DNA of 64,000 nt from Phycisphaeraceae bacterium (GTDB taxonomy: Bacteria > Planctomycetota > Phycisphaerae > Phycisphaerales > SM1A02): positions 124,001-188,000 of the forward strand of contig JAHBWZ010000005.1 in the NCBI GenBank assembly GCA_019636755.1, given 5' to 3'. The notes under the pieces were generated by a model. The model was not told where the DNA came from. It saw only the letters and a list, made by a program, of their open reading frames with translations, and ran no database searches. Positions 1-8,768 of this stretch are shown here, piece after piece (within the stretch, counting starts at the first letter, position 1; each line of letters starts with the position of its first letter). Made by a program: the position numbers and the translations under genes.

Positions 1-356
1 CGCTCGGCGCCAACGAGCGCCCCAGCCTGAACGATGTCACCGCGGCGGAACTGGAGCCCATCCTCGCCGCCGCCCGGCGGTCGAACGCCGGGTTCGACGC
101 GGCGCAGCGGATCACGGTCCGATCGACCGGCAATGCCGCGCCGCTCATCGACCTGGCGCACGTGGATCCGGACTTCGCCCGCCACGCGCGCGACGCGTCC
201 CTGCTCGTGCTCCTGGGCATGGGCCGCGCCCTGGAGAGCAACTGGCACGCCCGGTTCACCGTGCCGGTGCTGCGCGTCGCAATGGTCAAGGACCCGGAGG
301 TCGCGCGCACGATCGGCGCGGGCGTGCTGGACGCGATCGTGCGGTTCGACGGTTGA
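1..356 (+). CDS. DUF89 damage-control phosphatase domain, C-terminal fragment
   Basis: The reading frame is open from the left edge (frame starting at base 3) and ends at TGA 354-356, so about 117 C-terminal residues of a longer protein are present. Motifs such as NERPSLNDVT near the start of the fragment and LLVLLGMGRALESN in its middle match the C-terminal half of DUF89 (ARMT1/PANK4-type) metal-dependent phosphatases. In that family the LxGMGRA..TN stretch lies near the active site. Known members hydrolyse damaged or overflow phosphometabolites, and some are fused to pantothenate kinases. The domain is seen; the exact substrate, and whether a kinase domain lies upstream, cannot be told from the fragment. 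Confidence 0.7.
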   Translation, partial: LGANERPSLNDVTAAELEPILAAARRSNAGFDAAQRITVRSTGNAAPLIDLAHVDPDFARHARDASLLVLLGMGRALESNWHARFTVPVLRVAMVKDPEVARTIGAGVLDAIVRFDG

Positions 357-446
357 GGAAGGACGAGGGCGTCCTGGCGCGTGATGACGCGCGGTGACGC
401 GGGAGGAGGATCGAGGCGACCGCCGTCTTCCTGACCGATGCGCTGC

Positions 447-1013
447 TCAGCCGCAGCCGTCGCACGGACACGGCCGGTCGGGGCGGCGCCGGGTGTCGAT
501 CGGCCGGCCGGTGCCGTCGCGATCGATGGCGCAGCACGCCTCGAGGTGCGCCCGCAGTCGACGGCGGGCGCGCTGGACGCGCGACTTCAGTCCGGACATC
601 GACAGGCCGAGTTCGCGCGCCACGTCCGCCTGGGATTCTCCGAGCATGTCGATGCGCTGCAGGATGCGCCGGTCCTCGCGGCCGAGCGACTCGAGCATCG
701 GCTCCATGCAGCGCGCCAGCTCCGACGAGGCGGAGGGGTCATCGGCAAGGTCGATGATCGCGATTGAGTCGATCGAGTCGCCGGCCGGGGTCGATCCGGA
801 GGTCCTGGCCCGGTCGATGATCGTGCGCCGCGCGACGGTGAACAGCCATGCATACACGGAGCCGGCGCTGATGGCGTCATCGTGCTGCACGAACTTCGTC
901 AGCACATCCTGCACGATGTCTTCGGCGTCATGGGCGGACCGCACCCGCCTCCGGACGAAGGCCCGGAGGCGGGTGAGGAACTCGGTCGTCAGCGCGGCGC
1001 CGTTCGTGGTCAT
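447..1013 (-). CDS. ECF RNA polymerase sigma factor, SigZ-like, with cysteine-bearing C-terminal tail
   Basis: A 188-residue ECF sigma factor. Region 2 covers roughly residues 8-70 and includes the AEDIVQDV helix and a WLFTVARR motif. Region 4 is at about 108-155 with a GLSMSGLKSRVQRARRRL recognition helix. The protein does not stop there: it continues with CC at 160-161 and ends in CPCDGCG (Cys 182, 184, 187), as in SigZ-type factors, where tail cysteines may sense metal or redox state (inference). It is the second gene of a pair: its ATG lies 3 nt after the stop of the DUF2703 lipoprotein gene. No anti-sigma gene of the usual type is adjacent, so the lipoprotein or the sigma tail itself may provide control. 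Confidence 0.88.
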   Translation of the reverse strand: MTTNGAALTTEFLTRLRAFVRRRVRSAHDAEDIVQDVLTKFVQHDDAISAGSVYAWLFTVARRTIIDRARTSGSTPAGDSIDSIAIIDLADDPSASSELARCMEPMLESLGREDRRILQRIDMLGESQADVARELGLSMSGLKSRVQRARRRLRAHLEACCAIDRDGTGRPIDTRRRPDRPCPCDGCG

Positions 1014-1016
1014 GCG

Positions 1017-1721
1017 TCAGCCCGTGCAGCCGCAGGCCGCGCCGCCGGCGGCGGCGTCGGTGCCGCAGCACGCCGCCTTGTCGTCCGCCTCGCAGCAGGT
1101 CGCCCGGTCGCAGCAGTCGGCACGCCCGGCTCGCGCGCTGCTCCGGGACCGGGCGTCGAAGAACGCCCGCAGGTTCTCCGGCAGCCGGAACGCCGCGCGC
1201 GATCCGGCGGGTCCGGGCTCCCACGCGCGACCATAGGCACGGAGAATCGCGTCGATGATCATGGCCTTGGGCGCTTCGACGTGCTCCCGGCCCCGCCAGA
1301 CCCAGACGCGGCAGTCGACCTGGCCCTCGCAGCCGCAGAGGTCGCCGCAGTCGCCGCAGCTGCTCTCGCGCAGCTCCAGGGCGATGTCGCGGCCGTTGAT
1401 GCGGATCGTCGGCGAGGACTCGAATTGCAGCTGTTCGGCCTGTGCCGCGGAGGTGACGACGGTCCGGCGCACGTCCACCTCGACATCCGCCTCGCGCAGC
1501 ACATCGGTGACGGCGGCGATCGCCAGGTCGAGGTTCGCGCTGGTGCCGGTGCATCGGCCGCAGGTGTCGAGGTCGAGTGCCAGCAGTTCGATGGTGAGGG
1601 AGCGGGTGTCGAGGGGTCGGTCCGAGGTGCTTCGGGGGGTGATCATGGCGTCTGTCCGTTCGCGGTGTCCCGTGCTGCACGCCGCCAGGGCCAGCAGGCA
1701 GGGGAAAATCAGGCATCGCAT
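1017..1721 (-). CDS. DUF2703 cysteine-rich lipoprotein
   Basis: A 234-residue protein with an N-terminal signal ending in lipobox LAAC (Cys15), so probably membrane-anchored outside the cytoplasm. The DUF2703 core has a CGRC motif at 54-57 in a thioredoxin-like context and a second cysteine patch at 122-137 (C122, C125, C129, C131, C137). A low-complexity tail carries CC at 203-204, 209-210 and 218-219, then CGC at 230-232, giving 16 cysteines in the mature protein. DUF2703 genes are often found near metal or arsenic genes; the exact function is not established. The ATG at 1721 has an AGGAG ribosome site 7-8 nt upstream, which is why it was preferred over the longer open frame. It is co-transcribed with the SigZ-like factor 3 nt downstream. 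Confidence 0.8.
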   Translation of the reverse strand: MRCLIFPCLLALAACSTGHRERTDAMITPRSTSDRPLDTRSLTIELLALDLDTCGRCTGTSANLDLAIAAVTDVLREADVEVDVRRTVVTSAAQAEQLQFESSPTIRINGRDIALELRESSCGDCGDLCGCEGQVDCRVWVWRGREHVEAPKAMIIDAILRAYGRAWEPGPAGSRAAFRLPENLRAFFDARSRSSARAGRADCCDRATCCEADDKAACCGTDAAAGGAACGCTG

Positions 1722-2081
1722 GGGGGGGCTCCTGTTCGCACCCGGAGAGACGGACGGTCCCTCGAATGGACGCATGGATTCTGCCGCCGGATCGCACGCC
1801 GGGCCGGGTATCTCCGCCGGGAGGGCCGGAGGCGGCGGCCGGTGCCGCGGCCGTCCGGCGCCCGGGGTGGTGCGCCACCCCCGCGCCGCGCCGATGGTCG
1901 ACGCGCTCGCATGCACCGGCCGCGGGAGCACCGGCGATCGCGCCGCGTTCAGAGCCCGGCGCTGACCGGACGCCGGCGGCACGACGCGGCCGCGCACCGG
2001 ACCACGGCCCGCCTGCCCGAGGACCCGCCCGGTGTCCGCCGCCCGGGGGACTGCGGGGCGCCCGGGCGCGCCCGGACGCGA
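1722..2081. other. Intergenic region between DUF2703 and prolyl oligopeptidase genes
   Basis: About 360 bases without a convincing gene. Both flanking genes are on the minus strand, so the part next to 1721 should hold the promoter of the DUF2703/sigma operon. Apart from the AGGAG before the ATG no clear -10/-35 pair is visible. Near 2050-2080 a GC-only palindromic stretch (GGGCGCCCGGGCGCGCCC) could form a hairpin after the oligopeptidase stop, but it has no following T-run. Open frames here are shadows. Confidence 0.4.
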
Positions 2082-4358
2082 TTACTCCAGCGCGTCCAGC
2101 GGCAACCCGGTCCGCCACGCCATGAACGCCATGATGTCGGCGGCGTCGCGGACCTGCTGCGCCAGCGGCTTGCCCTGGCCGTGTCCGGCTTCGCGATCCA
2201 CCCAGAGGAGGATCGGGCGCTCGACAGGATCGTTGCCCGCCTTCTCCTGGAGCAGGGCGGTCATCTTCCGTGCATGGAACGGGTGGACGCGGTTGTCGTT
2301 CTCACCGGCGGTGATGAGCATGGACGGATACGTCCGTCCCTCGACCACGTTGTGGTACGGCGAGTAGGCGCGGATCCAGCGGTACGCGGCGGAGTCGTCC
2401 GGATCGCCGTACTCCGGGATCCAGAAGCGCGCCATCAGGAAGTGGGGAAAGCGCAGCATGTCCAGCAGCGGGACGATGGAGACCGCGGCGGCGTAGAGGT
2501 CGGGGCGCTGCACGGCCGCGACGCCGGTGAGCAGGCCGCCGTTCGACCCGCCGTAGACGGCGGTGTGGGCCGGCGCCGTGATGCCGCTGGTGTGCAGCCA
2601 CTCGGTCGCGGCGTAGAGATCGTCGAAGACGTTCTGCTTGGACTCCAGCATGCCGGAGCGGTGCCATCGCTCGCCGAACTCGCCGCCGCCGCGCAGCGTG
2701 ACGCTGGCGTAGACGCCGCCGGCCTCGAGGAACGGGATCACGCTGGACACGAACCGCGGCAGGATCGAGACGTTGAAGCCGCCGTAGCCGTAGACGGCGG
2801 TGGGCCGGCGGCCGTCCATGTGCAGGTCGCGGCGATGCACCAGGAACATGGGAACGCGGGTGCCGTCCTTCGACGTGCACCACTCCTGGCGGACGATGAA
2901 CGCGGCGGGATCCACCGGGACTTCCGGGCGGGCGAAGAGCGTGCGTGCGCCGTCCGCCAGCGAGATCCGCCAGATGCTGCGCGGATCGTTGTAGCTGGTG
3001 AACGACAGGAACATGACCGGCGCATCCCGGTCGGTGGAGACGGTGGCGCTGCCGAGGCCGGGAAGGTCGACGCCGCCGTGGCTGCGGCCGTCGAGCGCGT
3101 ATTGCTCGATCCGCGACGACGCGTTCTCCGTGAAGATCGCGACGATGCGGTTGCCGGCGACATCCGCCGACTCGAGGACGCGCGTGCCGGACGCGGGAAT
3201 GATGGTCTGCCACTGCGCCTGTCCGGGCCGCCGGACATCGACGGCGATCAGCCGACCGTTCGGCGCGTCGAGCGTGGTGAGCAAGTAGAGCCGGTCCTCG
3301 TGGAAGAACTGCGGCTCGAAGCGCGCATCCAGCCCGACGGCGACCGGCACGAGGTCCGGTTCGCCGGTCTCAAGCCAGCGCAGGGCATCGGCGAGGTAGA
3401 TGTCCTGCCGCGACCAGCCCTCGAACTCCTGGACGACCGCCCAGCGGCCGTCCTTCGAGAGCTTCGCGTCCGGGATCCGGCTGGGCTGCGACTGCCGGAC
3501 CAGGACCGGGTCGTGCCGGTGATGGCGTCCGAGCCGGTGGAACTTCCAGGCGCGCGAGTACGCGTTCGACGGATCCTCCAGCACGCCGTACAGCAGGCCG
3601 GAACCGTCCGGCGCCCAGCCGCCGGCGTAGACCTTGCCGGCGATCTCGTCCGCGAGCCACTCGCCGGTCTCCACGCGCAGCACGCGCAGGACGCTCATCT
3701 CATCCCCCGCGTGGCTGAAGCCGAACGCGACGAGCGAGCCATCGTGACTGGGCTCGAACCAGTCGAGCGCGGTCAGGCCGGAGGGATCGATCGCCTCCGG
3801 ATCGATGAGCACGCGCGGCGCGCCGTCGACGCCCTGCCGGACCAGGAGGCGCGCCTGGTTGCGGTCGGCGGGACGTTCCGTGTTGAAGAGCCAGGGGCCG
3901 CGGATCACCGGGGCATTGATCAGCGGGGTGCGCAGCAGCGCTGTCAGCCGGCGTTCGAGCGCCGGCCGACCGGGAATGCCGTCGAGCATCGCGCGCGTCC
4001 GGTCGTTCTGGCGCGTCGTCCAGTCGCGGACCTCGGTCGACTCCGACTCCAGCGCTTCCAGCCATGCATAGGGATCGACGATCGACTCGCCGTGCATGAC
4101 GGTGGTGACAGGCCGCTGTTCGGTCGGGGGCACCGAGGCGGCCCGGACCACCGTGGCGGACAGGAGGATCGTCAGGATGCCGGCGACGGCGGTACGCGGG
4201 CGCACACCGCAGGCCCCGGCGCCCGTGCAGCGCCGCGGTGCCCGGGCGCCCGCGGGCGGCGCGGAGGCCGAAGACAGGTCACCCGCCGACGGGTGCTGAT
4301 GCGATGGCGTCATGCACGTGGACGATTCTGAGGTACGCACGGTGGGTGATCCTTGCAT
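2082..4358 (-). CDS. Prolyl oligopeptidase family serine peptidase (S9A)
   Basis: A 758-residue protein with a hydrophobic signal segment around residues 58-74, then a long beta-propeller region starting with the family motif VDPYAWLE. The C-terminal alpha/beta-hydrolase domain holds the catalytic Ser in GGSNGG (near residue 605), Asp in ENDNRVHPFHA and His in EAGHG. The family cleaves short proline-containing peptides; the signal suggests a periplasmic or exported enzyme. The N-terminus is uncertain: ATG 4358 and ATG 4313 both lack a good ribosome site, and a TAGGAT -10-like box at 4425-4430 lies upstream of both. It is divergent from the asparaginase/AbgT operon, consistent with a shared peptide and amide scavenging theme (inference). 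Confidence 0.93.
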   Translation of the reverse strand: MQGSPTVRTSESSTCMTPSHQHPSAGDLSSASAPPAGARAPRRCTGAGACGVRPRTAVAGILTILLSATVVRAASVPPTEQRPVTTVMHGESIVDPYAWLEALESESTEVRDWTTRQNDRTRAMLDGIPGRPALERRLTALLRTPLINAPVIRGPWLFNTERPADRNQARLLVRQGVDGAPRVLIDPEAIDPSGLTALDWFEPSHDGSLVAFGFSHAGDEMSVLRVLRVETGEWLADEIAGKVYAGGWAPDGSGLLYGVLEDPSNAYSRAWKFHRLGRHHRHDPVLVRQSQPSRIPDAKLSKDGRWAVVQEFEGWSRQDIYLADALRWLETGEPDLVPVAVGLDARFEPQFFHEDRLYLLTTLDAPNGRLIAVDVRRPGQAQWQTIIPASGTRVLESADVAGNRIVAIFTENASSRIEQYALDGRSHGGVDLPGLGSATVSTDRDAPVMFLSFTSYNDPRSIWRISLADGARTLFARPEVPVDPAAFIVRQEWCTSKDGTRVPMFLVHRRDLHMDGRRPTAVYGYGGFNVSILPRFVSSVIPFLEAGGVYASVTLRGGGEFGERWHRSGMLESKQNVFDDLYAATEWLHTSGITAPAHTAVYGGSNGGLLTGVAAVQRPDLYAAAVSIVPLLDMLRFPHFLMARFWIPEYGDPDDSAAYRWIRAYSPYHNVVEGRTYPSMLITAGENDNRVHPFHARKMTALLQEKAGNDPVERPILLWVDREAGHGQGKPLAQQVRDAADIMAFMAWRTGLPLDALE

Positions 4359-4526
4359 GGGGAGGGCGCGGTCGTCTGAGCGGCGCGGCGGCGGCCGATG
4401 GGCGGGCCGTTCCGGGTGCGTGCGATCCTACCGTCCGCCTGCCCGCGCGTCAGCCCCGCCCGCCCGCGGCGGGTGGATCGGCGGACGACCGCGCCGCGGT
4501 CCCGGTCCCGGTATCCTCCGCCCGGC

Positions 4527-5054
4527 ATGACGGACAGGCGGCGCATCGCGCTCATATCGACCGGCGGCACCATCGAGAAGACGTACGACCAGTTGAGCGG
4601 CGTCCTTCAGAACCGGGTGAGCAACCTCGACGTGCTGCTCGCCTCGCTGGAACTGGAGGGCGTGGAGCTGATCCGGGTCCCGCTGATGAACAAGGACAGC
4701 CTGTTCATGACGCCGGAGGATCACACGCTCATCGCGCGGACGGTCGGGGCGATGTCCGAGGCCCACGACGGCGTGATCGTCGTGCACGGCACGGACACGC
4801 TCTCGGTGAGCGGCGAGCGCGTGGTGGAGATGTGTCCCGCCATCCGCGTCCCCGTCGTCTTCACCGGCGCCATGCAGCCGTACGAGATGCGGCGGTCGGA
4901 CGCGGTGCAGAACATGACCGAGGCGCTGCTGGCGGTGCAGATCCTTGCGCCGGGCGTCTACGTCGTCATGCACAATCGCGTTCTCGCCTTCCCGGGGGTC
5001 GTCAAGGATCGGACCCGGGGCACCTTCATCCGCGCGGAGACCCGGCAGCAATGA
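4527..5054 (+). CDS. Asparaginase-like protein consisting of the N-terminal domain only
   Basis: 175 residues, about half the length of a normal L-asparaginase. The first catalytic signature STGGTIE (residues 11-17) and the second, VVHGTDTL, are intact, and the region after PVVFTGAMQPYEM matches the end of the N-terminal domain. The C-terminal domain, which completes the active site of the partner subunit in the classical tetramer, is absent. Short asparaginase-domain proteins exist in other bacteria; activity is unproven. The ATG is preceded not by a Shine-Dalgarno but by TATCCT at 4512-4517, 9 nt upstream, which suggests a leaderless message. Its TGA overlaps the ATG of the AbgT gene (ATGA). 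Confidence 0.85.
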   Translation: MTDRRRIALISTGGTIEKTYDQLSGVLQNRVSNLDVLLASLELEGVELIRVPLMNKDSLFMTPEDHTLIARTVGAMSEAHDGVIVVHGTDTLSVSGERVVEMCPAIRVPVVFTGAMQPYEMRRSDAVQNMTEALLAVQILAPGVYVVMHNRVLAFPGVVKDRTRGTFIRAETRQQ

Positions 5055-6781
5055 CATCGGAACGACGACCGGCAGGCGGCAGCGGCGGTTCAGGCGGGGG
5101 CGTGCTCGATGTCATCGAGCGCGTCGGGAACCGGCTGCCGGACCCCACGATGCTCTTCCTCATCGGGATGGTGCTCGTGATGGTGCTCTCCTGGATTGCC
5201 GTGCAGCAGCAGTGGTCCGTGGAGCAGATGCTGCCGCGCGTCGTGGAGACGGCGGACGACGGCAGCGCGGTACAGTGGGAGCCGACCGGTCGCGTGCTGC
5301 GGGCGAAGAGCCTGTTCTCCTCCGAGGGCCTCTTCTGGGCGATCCGGAGCATGAAGGACAACTTCATCAGCTTCGCGCCGCTGGGCGTGGTCCTGGTCGG
5401 GATGCTCGGGATCGGCGTCGCGGAACGGAGCGGGCTGATCGCGTCGCTGCTCAAGGGATTCATGATGCTCGTGCCCGGCGTGCTGCTGACGCCGGCGATG
5501 GTGTTCATCGGGATCATGTCGTCCATGGCGATGGACGCGGGATACGTCGTCCTTCCGCCGCTGGCCGCCGCGCTCTACAAGGCGATCGGTCGTCCGCCGC
5601 TGGCGGGACTCGCCGCCGTCTTCGCGGGCGTCGCCGCCGGGTTCAATGCCAATCTCTTCGTGACCGGCCTGGATCCGATGCTGGCCGAGCTTTCGACGCT
5701 CGGTGCGCGGTCCGTCGACGCGGACTACCAGGTGGCGGCCACCTGCAACTGGTGGTTCATGATCGGTTCGACCATCGTCATGACGCTGACCGGGTGGGGC
5801 GTGACGTCGTTCTTCGTCGAACGGCGCCTCGCCCGCAAGAGCGTGGAGGAGGGCGGGCCGGCGCCCGCGACGGACGATGATCTCTCCGCGCAGCGGCTGA
5901 CCCGGGTCGAGAAGCGGGGGCTCCGCGTGGCGCTCGTGACGATCGCCGCGCTGATGGTGCTGCTCGGCGTCCTCATCACCGTGCCCGGATCTCCGCTCTA
6001 CACATTCGAGATTCCCGGCCCGGACGGCCAGCCGGGCGTCAGCGCGGAGCGATGGATTCCGCCGGTTGCCGATGCGGCGCCGCCCGCGGGCGCCCAGCTC
6101 GTCGACGGCCAGTGGCTGGTCCCGCTGCGTCCGCCCTTCCCGAAGTGGGTGATCGCGATCGTGCCGCTCATCTTCCTGGGCTTCGTGATTCCCGGGATCA
6201 CCTACGGCGCGGCGACGGGATCCATCCGGTCGTCGAAGGACCTGGCGACGATGTTCACCGAGTCGATGGCGAACATGGCGCCGATCATCGTGCTGGCGTT
6301 CTTCGCCGCGCAGTTCATCGAGCACTTCCGCTGGTCAGGCCTGGACACGATGCTCGCGACGGCGGGCGGCCAGGCGCTCGGGCAGGCGGCGCTGCCGACG
6401 CCGGTCCTGCTCGTCGCGTTCGTCCTGCTGACCGCGGTCTTCAACCTCTTCGTGGGATCGATGTCGGCCAAGTACACGATGTTCGCGCCGATCTTCGTGC
6501 CGATGTTCATGATGGTCGGCATCAGTCCGGAACTGACGCAGGCGACGTACCGGATCGGCGACTCGGTCACGAACATCGTGACGCCGCTCAACGCGTACCT
6601 GGTCATCATCCTGGTGTTCATGCAGAAGTTCGTGCCGAAGGCGGGCATGGGGACGCTCATCTCCACGATGCTGCCGTACACCATCGTCTTCGGGATCGTG
6701 TGGATGCTCCTGCTCCTGGCGTGGTACTGGCTCGGCATCCCGCTGGGGCCGGGCGGGCCGCTCGCATACACGGGCTCCTGA
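5051..6781 (+). CDS. AbgT family transporter
   Basis: A 576-residue inner-membrane protein with about a dozen hydrophobic segments. It starts with an N-terminal NRLPDPTMLF segment and ends with the AbgT signature blocks SVTNIVTPLNAYLVI and GTLISTMLPYT. AbgT proteins move p-aminobenzoyl-glutamate, and characterised homologues (MtrF, YdaH) are proton-driven sulfonamide exporters. The start overlaps the asparaginase stop by ATGA and the end overlaps the next ATG by TGATG, so the three genes are probably translated together. A roughly 60-residue hydrophilic loop after the seventh segment (PGSPLYTFEIPGPDGQPG onward) is also present in the second AbgT paralog at 60.4-62.4 kb, with a different sequence. 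Substrate unknown. Confidence 0.92.
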   Translation: MTSERRPAGGSGGSGGGVLDVIERVGNRLPDPTMLFLIGMVLVMVLSWIAVQQQWSVEQMLPRVVETADDGSAVQWEPTGRVLRAKSLFSSEGLFWAIRSMKDNFISFAPLGVVLVGMLGIGVAERSGLIASLLKGFMMLVPGVLLTPAMVFIGIMSSMAMDAGYVVLPPLAAALYKAIGRPPLAGLAAVFAGVAAGFNANLFVTGLDPMLAELSTLGARSVDADYQVAATCNWWFMIGSTIVMTLTGWGVTSFFVERRLARKSVEEGGPAPATDDDLSAQRLTRVEKRGLRVALVTIAALMVLLGVLITVPGSPLYTFEIPGPDGQPGVSAERWIPPVADAAPPAGAQLVDGQWLVPLRPPFPKWVIAIVPLIFLGFVIPGITYGAATGSIRSSKDLATMFTESMANMAPIIVLAFFAAQFIEHFRWSGLDTMLATAGGQALGQAALPTPVLLVAFVLLTAVFNLFVGSMSAKYTMFAPIFVPMFMMVGISPELTQATYRIGDSVTNIVTPLNAYLVIILVFMQKFVPKAGMGTLISTMLPYTIVFGIVWMLLLLAWYWLGIPLGPGGPLAYTGS

Positions 6782-7272
6782 TGCGGGCGGCGGCGGGCGA
6801 GATCGACACCCGGCGGGGGCGACTGCTTCGCCGCGCGGCGGCGGCCTGGTGCCTGATCATCGCCGCAGAGTCGGTCCACGGCGCGCTGCGACACCTCCTG
6901 CTGGTGCCCGCCGTGGGCGATCGCGCGGCGCGGCAGATCGGGTTCGTGGCCGGCTCGATGATCGTGCTCGCGATCGCGGCGTGGACCGCGCCCTGGATGG
7001 CGGCCCGCACGCGACGGGCGCAGGTGGCGGTGGGGGGCGCGTGGATGGTGCTGCTCGCGTGCTTCGAGGTCGGGCTGGCGTTCACGCGGGATGATGCGTG
7101 GAGGCGGCTGCGCGCCGACTATGACCCGCGCGAGGGCGGGCTCATGGCGCCGGGACTGGTGATCGTCCTGCTGGCGCCGATGATCGGCGCCGCATGGCGC
7201 GGGGTCGGAGCGCGCTCGGACCGGTCCGGGCAGGCGCACGCCGGACGCGTCGGCCGGCCGCCCGGGCGGTAG
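6781..7272 (+). CDS. Small polytopic membrane protein, unknown function
   Basis: 163 residues with four likely membrane segments (around residues 20-38, 50-75, 80-100 and 122-140) and arginine-rich termini. The ATG shares its A with the TGA of the AbgT gene (TGATG), so it is the third cistron of the asparaginase-AbgT operon. It is not recognised as a known family. Its tail is rich in arginine and glycine and ends 11 nt before the photolyase start. Coding assignment rests on the overlap, the coherent hydrophobic pattern and strand continuity. Confidence 0.65.
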   Translation: MRAAAGEIDTRRGRLLRRAAAAWCLIIAAESVHGALRHLLLVPAVGDRAARQIGFVAGSMIVLAIAAWTAPWMAARTRRAQVAVGGAWMVLLACFEVGLAFTRDDAWRRLRADYDPREGGLMAPGLVIVLLAPMIGAAWRGVGARSDRSGQAHAGRVGRPPGR

Positions 7273-7283
7273 CATCCCGGACG

Positions 7284-8768
7284 ATGTCCGACGGCGCACG
7301 ACTGGTCTGGTTCCGGAGCGATCTGCGCGTGCACGACAACCCCGCGCTGCTGGCGGCGTGCCGCGGACGGGACCGGGTCGTCGCGGTGTACCACGCCTGT
7401 CCCGTGCAGTGGCGGCGCCACGACTGGGGCGCGGCGAAGGTGGGCTTCGTGCAGCGATCGCTGCGGGCCCTGGCCGAGAGGCTGGACCGTCTGCACATTC
7501 CGCTGGTGGTCGATACCACGTGCGACGACTTCGCGGCGATCCCGGCGCGGCTTGCCGAGCGCGTCCGTGCGCTGCGGGTGACGGAGGTGCACGCGAACCG
7601 CGAGTACGAGGTGAACGAGGCTGCGCGCGATGCGGCGTGCGCCGCCGCGCTCGAGGCCGCGGGCGCCGCGCTCTGCCTGCACGACGACCAGTGCATCGTG
7701 CCGCCGGGCGCGCTGCGCACCGGTGCGGGCGGGTGGTACCGCGTCTTCACCCCGTTCCGTCGTGCGTGGACGCGGCGGCTGGCGGAGGAGGGCGTTCCCG
7801 CCGCGGCCGCGGCGCCGGCACCGCGGCCCGCGGACACGGGACCGGTCGATGTGCCCTCGATGGCGGCGTGGTCGGCGGTCGTGGGCCGATCCGCCGCGGC
7901 CCTGCCCGGCGCGGATCGCGCCGATCTCTGGCCGGGCGGCGAGGCCGCAGCGACGGCGCGGCTGGCGTCGTTCACGAAGGACCGGGTATGCGCCTACGAC
8001 ACGGCGCGCGATCGGCCCGCGATCGACGGCACGAGTGCGCTGTCGCCGTACCTCGCCGTCGGCGCGATCTCCGTCCGGCGCTGTCTTGCCGCGGCGCTGG
8101 CGGCGAACGCGGGTCGGCTGGAGGGCGGCAACGCGGGCGTCATCACGTGGATCGGCGAACTGGCCTGGCGCGATTTCTACCGGCACATCCTGCACGCCTT
8201 CCCGCGTGTCGGCCGGAACCGCGCGTTCCAGCCGGAGACCGAGCGCGTCGCATGGCGGGACGATCCCGAGGCGTTCGCGGCGTGGTGCGCGGGCCGCACC
8301 GGCATTCCCATCATCGACGCCGGCATGCGGCAGCTCGGCGCGACGGGCTGGATGCACAACCGTCTCCGCATGGTCACTGCGATGTTCCTCACGAAGAACC
8401 TGCTCATCGACTGGCGCGCGGGTGAGCGGTTCTTCATGCAGCATCTCGTGGACGGTGACTTCGCCAGCAACAACGGCGGCTGGCAGTGGTCGGCCTCCAC
8501 GGGAACCGATGCGGTGCCGTACTTCCGCGTGTTCAACCCCGTGTCGCAGGGGGAGAAGTTCGATCCCGGCGGGGCATTCGTCCGGCGGTGGATTGCGGAA
8601 CTGGCAGAGGTACCGGATCGGTTCATCCACGCGCCGTGGCGCGGAGGGACCGCGCTGCCGACCCGCGGCGCGGCGGACAGGTCGGCGTATCCCGTCGAGC
8701 CGATCGTGGATCTGCGCGCCTCGCGAGCGCGCGCGATCGAGGCGTTCCGCACGATCCGGACGGGATGA
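7284..8768 (+). CDS. phrB: Deoxyribodipyrimidine photolyase (cryptochrome/photolyase family)
   Basis: 494 residues. The N-terminal antenna-binding domain opens with LVWFRSDLRVHDNPAL, and the C-terminal FAD domain carries WIGELAWRDFYRH, GCTGWMHN-type TGWMHNRLRMVTAMFLTKNLL, and the DNA/FAD block NNGGWQWSASTGTDA. This is a class I CPD photolyase that repairs UV-induced pyrimidine dimers using light, in the cytoplasm. ATG 7284 was chosen because the conserved domain begins four residues later and TAGCAT (7270-7275) lies 8 nt upstream with no ribosome site, a leaderless pattern. The longer open frame upstream would overlap the membrane protein gene. Confidence 0.95.
   Translation: MSDGARLVWFRSDLRVHDNPALLAACRGRDRVVAVYHACPVQWRRHDWGAAKVGFVQRSLRALAERLDRLHIPLVVDTTCDDFAAIPARLAERVRALRVTEVHANREYEVNEAARDAACAAALEAAGAALCLHDDQCIVPPGALRTGAGGWYRVFTPFRRAWTRRLAEEGVPAAAAAPAPRPADTGPVDVPSMAAWSAVVGRSAAALPGADRADLWPGGEAAATARLASFTKDRVCAYDTARDRPAIDGTSALSPYLAVGAISVRRCLAAALAANAGRLEGGNAGVITWIGELAWRDFYRHILHAFPRVGRNRAFQPETERVAWRDDPEAFAAWCAGRTGIPIIDAGMRQLGATGWMHNRLRMVTAMFLTKNLLIDWRAGERFFMQHLVDGDFASNNGGWQWSASTGTDAVPYFRVFNPVSQGEKFDPGGAFVRRWIAELAEVPDRFIHAPWRGGTALPTRGAADRSAYPVEPIVDLRASRARAIEAFRTIRTG

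Noticed and set aside
882-4331. 1149-codon open frame on the plus strand opposite the DUF2703 and prolyl oligopeptidase genes
   Set aside because: It is an antisense shadow produced by high GC third positions of the minus-strand genes, with Arg/Ala/Asp-rich low-complexity sequence and no family motif.
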